Shown one piece after another: positions 17,349 through 22,120 of a stretch of DNA of 22,120 nt. The DNA comes from an uncultured Clostridia bacterium (GTDB lineage: Bacteria > Bacillota > Clostridia > Lachnospirales > Lachnospiraceae), in assembly GCA_937896665.1 (NCBI GenBank), contig CALBNS010000003.1, forward strand, positions 1 through 22,120, read 5' to 3'. Made by a program: the position numbers and the translations under genes. The notes beneath the pieces are model-generated. The model saw only the letters and a list, made by a program, of their open reading frames with translations, searched no databases and was not told the DNA's origin. The number at the start of each line of letters is the position of its first letter. Position 1 is the stretch's first letter.

Positions 17349-17377
17349 TAGATTATAAAAAAAAAAAGTGGTATAAT
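17349..17377 (+). promoter_or_regulatory. Promoter-like site upstream of parAB
   Basis: -10 TATAAT (17372-17377) is perfect; 17 bp upstream the -35 is a weak TAGATT (17349-17354), preceded by parS site 2. An A-run of 11 fills the spacer. The start would be near 17384, 240 nt before parA and 18 nt before a strong hairpin. Confidence 0.5.
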
Positions 17378-17401
17378 ATCCACGAAAGCAATGAGCAGTG
17401 C

Positions 17402-17462
17402 GAGAAAATAAAAGCTCAGCCACGTCATGCTTGCATGTAAGTGGCTGAGCTTTTATTTTCTC
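17402..17462. terminator. Perfect 22-bp inverted repeat, bidirectional terminator shape
   Basis: Arms 17402-17423 and 17441-17462 are perfect reverse complements; the core is GCTCAGCCAC with GTGGCTGAGC, and the outer part is A-rich/T-rich. This gives a U-tract (TTTTATTTTC) on both strands. The 17-nt loop holds an inner palindrome, CATGC TT GCATG (17426-17437). It lies between rsmG and parA, which face the same way, so a bidirectional form is not needed for convergent genes. It may be part of a mobile repeat cassette with the units that follow. Confidence 0.8.
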
Positions 17463-17521
17463 ATAGGGCGAAAGCCCGTGAACGAAAAACCAAAGGTTTT
17501 GAGTTCTGGGACTGCGAAAAT
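17463..17521 (+). repeat. Structured repeat unit A (59 bp)
   Basis: This is the first of two near-identical units with a 79-bp period. It starts ATAGGGCGAAAGCCCGTGAA and folds as GGGC-GAAA-GCCC with a GNRA tetraloop. A second hairpin follows, with GAAC-GA-AAAACC facing GGTTTT-GA-GTTC: ten Watson-Crick pairs interrupted by a tandem G-A mismatch. The loop is AAA. No start codon or ribosome site makes a convincing gene here. Confidence 0.8.
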
Positions 17522-17541
17522 AAAAAATGGATTGCATTTTG

Positions 17542-17600
17542 ATAGGGCGAAAGCCCGTGAACGAAAAACCGGAGGTTTTGAGTTCGGGAACTGGGAAAAT
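17542..17600 (+). repeat. Structured repeat unit B (59 bp)
   Basis: This is the second copy of the unit, same fold, with loop GGA replacing AAA. Differences are confined to the hairpin loop and to bases near the 3' end, while both stems and the tandem G-A mismatch are kept. It ends 22 bp before parA and just ahead of its ribosome site (AAGGGG). Confidence 0.8.
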
Positions 17601-17622
17601 GTACAAAAGGGGTAGTTAGAAA

Positions 17623-18393
17623 ATGGGAAGAATTATAGCCGTTGCTAACCAAAAAGGCGGCGTAGGAAAAACAACTACATCTATTAATTTATCATCCTGT
17701 CTGGCTGCATTAGGAAAAAAAGTATTAGCAATTGATATGGACCCACAGGGAAATATGACTAGTGGCCTCGGAATAGACAAAAACGGGGTGGAGAACACAG
17801 TTTATGATCTGATTATTGGTGAGACAAGTATTGAAGATGTCATTTACAAAGATACTTTGGAAAATTTAGATGTAATGCCGGCAAATGTTGACTTATCAGC
17901 CACAGAAATTGAATTAATTGGTGTAGAGGAAAAAGAATTCATCATTCACAATGAAGTGGAAAAAATTAGGAATAATTATGACTTTATTATCATTGATTGT
18001 CCACCTTCTTTGAATACACTTACAATTAATGCAATGACAACAGCTGACACAGTATTGGTTCCAATACAATGCGAATATTATGCGTTAGAAGGATTAAGCC
18101 AATTAATTCATACGATTGATTTAGTGAAAGAAAGATTAAATCCTAATTTGGAAATAGAAGGTGTCGTATTTACAATGTATGATGCGAGAACTAATTTATC
18201 ACTACAGGTTGTTGAAAATGTAAAAGATAATTTACAGCAAACAATTTATAAGACAATCATTCCAAGAAATATTCGTCTTGCAGAAGCACCAAGTCATGGA
18301 TTGCCTATTAATCTCTATGATCCAAAATCTACAGGTGCTGAAAGTTACATGTTATTAGCAGAAGAGGTAATCAGTAAAGGAGAAATAGAATAA
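17623..18393 (+). CDS. parA: Chromosome partitioning ATPase ParA (Soj)
   Basis: ParA/Soj binds DNA as an ATP dimer and, with ParB, controls origin segregation and DnaA activity. The 256-aa protein has the deviant Walker A KGGVGKTT at 11-18, IDMDPQGN near 37-44, and the Walker B-like DFIIIDCPPSLNTLT. The N-terminus is short, as in chromosomal rather than plasmid ParA. AAGGGG is about 10 nt before the ATG. parB starts at the last base of its stop (TAATG), so the pair is coupled. Two parS sites lie upstream. Confidence 0.97.
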   Translation: MGRIIAVANQKGGVGKTTTSINLSSCLAALGKKVLAIDMDPQGNMTSGLGIDKNGVENTVYDLIIGETSIEDVIYKDTLENLDVMPANVDLSATEIELIGVEEKEFIIHNEVEKIRNNYDFIIIDCPPSLNTLTINAMTTADTVLVPIQCEYYALEGLSQLIHTIDLVKERLNPNLEIEGVVFTMYDARTNLSLQVVENVKDNLQQTIYKTIIPRNIRLAEAPSHGLPINLYDPKSTGAESYMLLAEEVISKGEIE

Positions 18394-19304
18394 TGGCAAA
18401 ACGTGGTGGACTTGGAAAAGGTCTTGATAGTCTTATTCCAGATAATAAAAGTACTAAAGCTGCTCCTAAATCAACACCGACTAAAGAAGTTGTTGAAAAA
18501 GTGGTAAAAAAAGTTGAAGAAATGGTAAAAATCAATCAGGTTGAGCCAAATCGTGAACAGCCGAGAAGAAATTTTGAAGAAGATGCATTATTGGAACTTG
18601 CAGATTCAATCAAACAGTTCGGAGTTCTCCAACCTTTGCTGGTTCAGAAAAAAGATGATTATTATGAAATTATTGCAGGTGAACGTCGTTGGCGTGCTGC
18701 AAAAATTGCAGGTTTGAAAGAAATTCCTGTAATCGTGAAAGATTATTCAAAGCAGGAAGCTGTAGAAATCTCTTTAATCGAAAATATTCAAAGAGAGAGC
18801 TTAAATCCTATTGAAGAAGCAATGGCATTCAAAAGATTACTTACGGAATTTTCCTTAAAACAAGATGAAGTAGCTGAAAGAGTATCAAAAAGCCGTACAG
18901 CAGTTACAAACTCTATGCGCCTTTTGAAACTAAATGAAAAAGTACAGGAAATGGTAATTGACGAGATGATTACGACTGGTCATGCTCGTGCTCTGCTTGC
19001 TATTGAAGATCAAGAGGAACAATATAATCTGGCAATGAGGATTTTTGATGAAAAGTTAAGTGTCCGCGAGACTGAAAAACTGATTCAAAGCTTAAAAAAT
19101 CCAAAAACAGGGAAAAAAGAAAAGAAAATTGTGGAAAACTCTTTCATTTATCAGGATTTAGAGGAAAAAATGCGTTCAGTTATGGGAACTAAAGTCAATG
19201 TTAATCAGAAATCCAATGGGAAAGGGAAAATTGAGATTGAATATTATTCAAATGAGGAGTTCGAACGTATATTCGACCTAATTATGACAGTTTCTAATAA
19301 TTAA
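18393..19304 (+). CDS. parB: Chromosome partitioning protein ParB (Spo0J)
   Basis: ParB is a CTP-dependent clamp that loads at parS, spreads, recruits condensin and stimulates ParA. The 303-aa protein begins with a basic MAKRGGLGKGLDSLIP peptide, of the kind that activates ParA. The CTP-binding box has GERRW (96-100) and ENIQRESLNPIEEA (130-143). The DNA-binding helix-turn-helix lies near 157-178 (KQDEVAERVSKSRTAVTNSM). The C-terminal dimerisation segment is present. The conserved origin position and two perfect parS sites nearby support the call. Confidence 0.97.
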   Translation: MAKRGGLGKGLDSLIPDNKSTKAAPKSTPTKEVVEKVVKKVEEMVKINQVEPNREQPRRNFEEDALLELADSIKQFGVLQPLLVQKKDDYYEIIAGERRWRAAKIAGLKEIPVIVKDYSKQEAVEISLIENIQRESLNPIEEAMAFKRLLTEFSLKQDEVAERVSKSRTAVTNSMRLLKLNEKVQEMVIDEMITTGHARALLAIEDQEEQYNLAMRIFDEKLSVRETEKLIQSLKNPKTGKKEKKIVENSFIYQDLEEKMRSVMGTKVNVNQKSNGKGKIEIEYYSNEEFERIFDLIMTVSNN

Positions 19305-19330
19305 GTAATGAAAAAGGGGAATAGTATAAT

Positions 19331-19867
19331 ATGGAAAGTAAAATCTTAGCAGCAATCGGTATCGATCCTGCAATTATTTTAATTGTTATGCTGATTTTAA
19401 TTGCAGTATTATTTTATATATCCGTCAGTGCTATGATGAAGTATAATCGTTTAAAAGCAAGTTATGCATCATTTATGCGTGGAAAAGATGGCAAAAATTT
19501 AGAAGACAGCATTTTAGATAAATTTGATGAATTAGATGAGATTTCAAAAATTGTAAAGAAAAATCATGAAGGTCTCAAAGAAGTAAATAAAAACCTCACA
19601 GATAATTATCAAAAAGTAGGTATTTTAAAATATGATGCATTTAATGAGATGGGTGGCAAATTGAGTTTTGCGATTGCTTTATTAGATGGAAATAACAATG
19701 GTTTTATATTAAATTCAATGCATAGCCGTGAGGGTTGCTATAATTATGTGAAAGAGATTGTAAAGGGTGAAAGTTATATTGAACTTTCAGGCGAAGAATC
19801 TGAGGCATTAGACAGAGCAATCTATCAGGAAACAATAGGATTTGATTTAGAAAATATAAAGAAGTAG
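19331..19867 (+). CDS. DUF4446 family membrane protein
   Basis: This 178-aa protein has one N-terminal membrane helix (about 12-34), then a charged helical region (38-90) likely to form a coiled coil. The C-terminal conserved block reads KVGILKYDAFNEMGGKLSFA and goes on to GFILNSMHSREGCYNYVKEI and YIELSGEE. I recognise this as the DUF4446 family, which sits next to parB/serS in Clostridia; its function is not known. GGGG at about 19315 precedes the ATG. It may be co-transcribed with parAB. A role linked to origin or membrane is only a guess from position. Confidence 0.85.
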   Translation: MESKILAAIGIDPAIILIVMLILIAVLFYISVSAMMKYNRLKASYASFMRGKDGKNLEDSILDKFDELDEISKIVKKNHEGLKEVNKNLTDNYQKVGILKYDAFNEMGGKLSFAIALLDGNNNGFILNSMHSREGCYNYVKEIVKGESYIELSGEESEALDRAIYQETIGFDLENIKK

Positions 19868-19885
19868 GAATGAGGAGAAAATAAT

Positions 19886-21163
19886 ATGTTAGACATTCGA
19901 TTTTTAAGAGAAAATCCAGAGGCAGTAAAACAAAATATCAAAAATAAATTTCAAGACAGCAAATTACCACTGGTGGATGAAGTAATTGCATTAGATACAA
20001 AGAACAGAGAAATTAAGCAGGAAGTAGAAGCGTTAAGAGCAGAGAGAAATAAGATATCTAAAATGATTGGTGCATGTATGGCACAAGGTAAAAAAGAAGA
20101 AGCTGAAGAATACAAGAGGCAGGTAGCTGCAAATGCAGGGAGAGTAGAAGAACTTTCAAAAAAAGAAAAAGAAGTTGAAGAAAAAATTAAAACTATTATG
20201 ATGACAATTCCAAATATCATTGATTCATCTGTACCAATTGGTAAAGACGACAGTGAAAATGTCGAATTAGAAAAATTTGGTGAGCCGGTTGTACCAGAGT
20301 TTGAAATTCCATATCACACAGAAATTATGGAAAAATTTAATGGGATTGATTTAGAAGCGGCTGGTAAAGTAGCGGGAAATGGTTTCTATTATCTGATGGG
20401 AGATATTGCAAGACTTCATTCAGCAGTAATTTCTTATGCACGTGATTTCATGATTGACCGTGGATTTACTTACTGTATTCCACCTTTCATGATTCGAAGC
20501 AATGTTGTAACCGGCGTTATGAGTTTTGCTGAAATGGATTCTATGATGTATAAAATCGAGGGCGAAGATTTATATCTGATTGGAACAAGTGAACATTCTA
20601 TGATTGGTAAATTTATTGATACATTGATTGATGAAGAAAAGCTTCCACAGACATTGACATCATATTCTCCATGTTTCCGTAAAGAAAAAGGTGCACATGG
20701 TATTGAAGAACGTGGTGTTTACCGTATTCATCAGTTTGAAAAACAAGAGATGATTGTTGTATGTAAGCCAGAAGAAAGTATGGAATGGTATGAAAAAATG
20801 TGGAAAAATACTGTTGATTTATTCCGTTCTTTGGATATTCCGGTTCGTACTCTGGAATGTTGTTCTGGAGATTTAGCTGACCTGAAAGTAAAATCTTGTG
20901 ACGTGGAAGCATGGTCACCAAGACAGAAAAAGTATTTTGAAGTTGGAAGCTGTTCTAATCTGGGAGATGCTCAGGCAAGAAGACTGGGTATCCGTGTAAA
21001 AGGTAAAGATGGAAAATACTTTGCTCATACCTTAAATAATACTGTGGTTGCTCCACCTAGAATGTTAATTGCATTCCTGGAAAATAATCTCCAGGCAGAT
21101 GGAAGTATTAGAATTCCGGAAGCATTAAGATCATATATGGGTGGTAAAGAAGAAATTAGATAA
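19886..21163 (+). CDS. serS: Seryl-tRNA synthetase
   Basis: SerS charges tRNA-Ser with serine. The 425-aa class II synthetase has an N-terminal helical hairpin (about 25-105) that grips the long variable arm of tRNA-Ser. Motif 2 is CFRKEKGAHGIEERGVYRIH and motif 3 lies in LNNTVVAPPRMLIAFLENN. Motif 3 keeps the catalytic arginine but differs from the familiar LNGSGLAVGR form. The protein has Cys and His residues around ECCSGDLADLKVKSCD but no clear metal site. GAGG precedes the ATG. No clear terminator follows; a new promoter starts 9 bp after the stop. Confidence 0.95.
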   Translation: MLDIRFLRENPEAVKQNIKNKFQDSKLPLVDEVIALDTKNREIKQEVEALRAERNKISKMIGACMAQGKKEEAEEYKRQVAANAGRVEELSKKEKEVEEKIKTIMMTIPNIIDSSVPIGKDDSENVELEKFGEPVVPEFEIPYHTEIMEKFNGIDLEAAGKVAGNGFYYLMGDIARLHSAVISYARDFMIDRGFTYCIPPFMIRSNVVTGVMSFAEMDSMMYKIEGEDLYLIGTSEHSMIGKFIDTLIDEEKLPQTLTSYSPCFRKEKGAHGIEERGVYRIHQFEKQEMIVVCKPEESMEWYEKMWKNTVDLFRSLDIPVRTLECCSGDLADLKVKSCDVEAWSPRQKKYFEVGSCSNLGDAQARRLGIRVKGKDGKYFAHTLNNTVVAPPRMLIAFLENNLQADGSIRIPEALRSYMGGKEEIR

Positions 21164-21171
21164 AAACATAA

Positions 21172-21200
21172 TTGACAAAACTACTCGTACAGAGTACAAT
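21172..21200 (+). promoter_or_regulatory. Strong promoter of the tRNA-Arg/tRNA-like locus
   Basis: -35 TTGACA (21172-21177), 17-bp spacer, -10 TACAAT (21195-21200), five of six matches at the -10. The start would be near 21207, 12 nt before the first tRNA-like element. No gene reading frame follows, so it most likely makes stable RNA. Confidence 0.88.
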
Positions 21201-21218
21201 TTAATAGATTTTTACAAT

Positions 21219-21292
21219 GCCGCTTTAGTTAAATGGATATAACAAGCCTCTCCTAAGAGTTTGTTATAACAATCACCTTTGTGTCAAAAGCG
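21219..21292 (+). pseudogene. tRNA-Arg(CCU)-like element 1, degenerate
   Basis: It begins GCCGCTTTAG, then the D-arm sequence TTAGTTAAATGGATATAA and the loop CTCCTAA, 31 nt from the start exactly as in the intact tRNA-Arg downstream. The 3' half has diverged. The T-stem position starts in register (TTATA) but the T-loop reads AATCACC, not TTCGATT. CGCTTT (21221-21226) can pair with AAAGCG (21287-21292) as a 6-bp acceptor-like stem. An alternative fold pairs TATAACAA (21238-21245) with TTGTTATA (21261-21268). It could be a decayed tRNA gene or a maintained tRNA mimic; a working tRNA is unlikely. Confidence 0.75.
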
Positions 21293-21309
21293 ATTGATAA
21301 CGAGTTATT

Positions 21310-21338
21310 ATATAATTGAATATTGTTATATATTTTTT
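21310..21338 (+). terminator. Weak AT-rich terminator after tRNA-like element 1
   Basis: ATATAA (21310-21315) pairs with TTATAT (21326-21331), followed by ATTTTTT (21332-21338). The stem is all A-T, so termination is probably partial; if used, element 1 would be a transcript of about 130 nt. Confidence 0.35.
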
Positions 21339-21342
21339 AGAA

Positions 21343-21412
21343 GCCCCCTTAGTTAAATGGATATAATAAGCCCCTCCTAAGGGGGAACTAAGGTTATCAC
21401 TTTCTGAAAAAA
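21343..21412 (+). pseudogene. tRNA-Arg(CCU)-like element 2, degenerate
   Basis: It begins GCCCCCTTAG and has the same 18-nt D-arm block and CTCCTAA at offset 31. As in element 1, the T-loop position reads ATCAC (TATCACT), not TTCGA. No 3' strand of an acceptor stem is found in place. CCTTAGTT (21347-21354) can instead pair with AACTAAGG (21386-21393), outside CCCC/GGGG flanking the anticodon loop. A GAGTTCGAATC T-loop-like stretch occurs later (21418-21428), between AACTTTT and AAAAGTT. The 3' limit given here is approximate. Confidence 0.72.
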
Positions 21413-21485
21413 CTTTTGAGTTCGAATCTAGTTAAGAAAAGTTAAAATTGACACAAAGGTGTTACCCTAATAGGGGAGTGCTTTG

Positions 21486-21540
21486 ATGTTACCAACATGA
21501 AAAATAATAGTAATTAACAGCTTGAAAAAGCTGATAATTA
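21486..21540 (+). other. Tandem hairpins upstream of tRNA-Arg
   Basis: ATGTT-ACC-AACAT (21486-21498) is followed by a long hairpin at 21511-21540. In the latter, 13-nt arms TAATTAACAGCTT and AAGCTGATAATTA close a GAAA tetraloop with one A-A mismatch. A smaller CCCT-AAT-AGGG lies just before (21465-21475). None is followed by a U-run, so these look like RNA structure rather than terminators. Confidence 0.65.
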
Positions 21541-21549
21541 AATAAAGGT

Positions 21550-21599
21550 TGCCATTACCGAAAGGCTGAAAAACCGCGTGTTTTCAAGGAAAAATGGCA
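21550..21599 (+). other. Three-way-junction-like leader next to tRNA-Arg
   Basis: TGCCATT (21550-21556) pairs with AATGGCA (21593-21599). Inside are CC-GAAA-GG (21558-21565) and TGAAAA (21567-21572) with TTTTCA (21581-21586), whose loop is ACCGCGTG. The closing stem ends 4 nt before the first base of tRNA-Arg, so it could affect RNase P processing. The fold is by eye. Confidence 0.5.
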
Positions 21600-21603
21600 T
21601 TTT

Positions 21604-21675
21604 GTCTCGTTAGTTAAATGGATATAACAGGGTCCTCCTAAGACTCAATTATAGGTTCGATTCCTATACGAGACG
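21604..21675 (+). tRNA. tRNA-Arg(CCU)
   Basis: The 72-nt cloverleaf has a 7-bp acceptor stem GTCTCGT with ACGAGAC and discriminator G. The anticodon stem GGGTC/GACTC has loop CTCCTAA (21635-21641) giving anticodon CCU for AGG. The T-arm is ATAGG-TTCGATT-CCTAT. All key tRNA features are intact, unlike the two upstream copies. CCA is not encoded. It is probably transcribed from the promoter at 21172, through the tRNA-like elements. Confidence 0.95.
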
Positions 21676-21682
21676 CTGATAC

Positions 21683-21729
21683 AAGCGTTCGACTGTTAGC
21701 AGAAATGTAAATAGTGGGACGCTTTTTTC
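21683..21729 (+). terminator. Terminator after tRNA-Arg
   Basis: AAGCGTTC (21683-21690) pairs with GGACGCTT (21717-21724), one G-U pair, then TTTT. The loop contains CTG-TTAG-CAG (21693-21702). The loop is long for a terminator, so read-through to the following region is possible. Confidence 0.65.
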
Positions 21730-21769
21730 TGAGAAATATTACTCTAAAAATAACATTCGAGAATGAAAT

Positions 21770-21993
21770 CCAGCTAATACAATTCCAAAATGATTAGCTG
21801 GCAGCTAATAGAAAACCGTGTTTTGCAAACACACGAAATCGACATCTCAGCTAATAATTGGGGAAATATATGCTGTCACCCCTTGAAAGAGGATGTAAAT
21901 CAGAGGTAATCAAAATAAAAAAAAGATTTTGATACCAGTATTGCAAACATTTGTTAGCTGAAAATGATATAGAATTATTAGCCACAGCTAATA
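21770..21993. repeat. CAGCTAATA repeat cluster
   Basis: Four perfect CAGCTAATA copies lie at 21771-21779, 21802-21810, 21848-21856 and 21985-21993. Inverted partial copies are ATTAGCTG (21793-21800), TTAGCTG (21954-21960) and TATTAGC (21976-21982). Adjacent pairs make hairpins, for example CCAGCTAAT with ATTAGCTGG (21770-21801), and TATTAGC-CACA-GCTAATA (21976-21993). Other helices in the region are GTGTTT/AAACAC (21818-21832), CCTT-GAAA-GAGG (21881-21892) and ATCAAAAT with ATTTTGAT (about 21909-21933). No reading frame of note is present. It could be an RNA with competing helices or a set of protein-binding sites. Confidence 0.7.
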
Positions 21994-22003
21994 GCAAACG
22001 ATG

Positions 22004-22054
22004 TGCTCGTTTGGAACTGATTTGAAAAAAATCGGATCCAAGCGGGCATTTTTT
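22004..22054 (+). terminator. Strong terminator closing the non-coding region
   Basis: A near-perfect 19-bp stem runs from 22005 to 22047 (18 pairs, one A-A mismatch; several are G-U on this strand) around a GAAAA loop, followed by a run of six T (22049-22054). It closes the region that starts at 21172. GATCCAA (22035-22041), in the 3' arm, can instead pair with TTGGATC (22056-22062). The final 58 bp (22063-22120) show no gene; TTGACC at 22102-22107 could be the -35 of a promoter beyond the window. Confidence 0.85.
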
Positions 22055-22120
22055 ATTGGATCTAGAAGGAGCTTCCTGTATACTTTAAAGAGTAAAAGGA
22101 ATTGACCAAAAAGAATACCT

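Larger units (their letters stand above)
21274..21461 (+). repeat. 14-bp inverted repeat enclosing tRNA-like element 2
   Basis: CACCTTTGTGTCAA (21274-21287) is the perfect reverse complement of TTGACACAAAGGTG (21448-21461). In RNA the two arms could form a long-range helix around 160 nt that include the second tRNA-like element. The left arm lies in the T-arm region of element 1, so the two folds compete. Confidence 0.7.

Noticed and set aside
17602..17607. parA promoter within repeat unit B (TTGAGT, 18 or more bp, TACAAA)
   Set aside because: A start here would fall inside or after the parA ribosome site, leaving no usable leader.
17334..17652. Several overlapping open frames of 60-90 codons on both strands in the rsmG-parA gap
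   Set aside because: They run through the inverted repeat and 59-bp repeat units, have no ribosome site, and their sequence only mirrors the repeats.
21560..21600. T-box leader (an ACCGCG sequence occurs at 21573-21578)
   Set aside because: The wider T-box motif GGGTGGNACCGCG and a specifier-loop stem are missing, and no gene follows in the right place.
21343..21603. Group I intron interrupting tRNA-Arg(CCU), a known intron target
   Set aside because: Homology with the tRNA stops after the anticodon arm, but I cannot find the conserved intron P, Q, R, S segments, and a complete tRNA lies downstream.
21711..21724. c-di-GMP riboswitch-like GTGGGACGC
   Set aside because: Only a short match; it is the 3' arm of the tRNA-Arg terminator and the rest of the aptamer is absent.
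21770..21993. CRISPR array
   Set aside because: The 9-bp repeats are too short, irregularly spaced (31, 46 and 137 bp), and partly inverted; no cas genes are present.
21676..22060. tmRNA, 6S RNA, SRP RNA or RNase P RNA
   Set aside because: No tmRNA tRNA-like ends or tag reading frame, no SRP or RNase P signature sequence, and no 6S-type single long hairpin with a central bubble was seen.

Overview
The window is the chromosomal replication-origin region of a low-GC Gram-positive bacterium. Gene order, Clostridia-type parAB next to a DUF4446 gene and serS, and the GyrA/GyrB sequence style suggest Clostridia, most likely Lachnospiraceae. That placement is from memory of family sequences, not from a search. 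Transcription diverges from the origin: everything left of about 9.8 kb is on the minus strand and everything right of about 10.1 kb is on the plus strand, as expected for genes co-directional with replication.

Left arm, moving away from the origin: dnaA, an intergenic unwinding region with DnaA boxes and a DnaA-trio, then a tight dnaN-yaaA-recF-gyrB-gyrA operon. After these come a lysophosphatidate acyltransferase gene (plsC-like), a tRNA-Ser(GCU), and the 5' end of a 16S rRNA gene that runs off the window. A second DnaA-box cluster lies between dnaA and rpmH, so the origin is bipartite.

Right arm: rpmH, rnpA, yidD, yidC and khpB/jag (ribosome, RNase P and membrane-insertion functions), then mnmE, mnmG and rsmG (tRNA and rRNA modification). 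A 428-bp gene-free stretch follows, with two perfect parS sites, a promoter-like site, a perfect 22-bp inverted repeat and two 59-bp structured repeat units. Then come parA (soj), parB (spo0J), a DUF4446 membrane protein gene and serS.

The last ~950 bp (21164-22120) has no credible protein gene and is the most unusual part. It starts with a consensus-like promoter and contains one intact tRNA-Arg(CCU). Upstream of that gene are two degenerate tRNA-Arg(CCU)-like elements in exact tRNA register; both have ATCAC where the T-loop should be. The stretch also holds several long hairpins with GAAA tetraloops and four perfect copies of CAGCTAATA plus partial inverted copies. It ends in a 19-bp terminator hairpin. 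It may be a large structured non-coding RNA locus, a tRNA integration site with arm-type repeats, or decayed tRNA duplications. The sequence alone does not decide between these.
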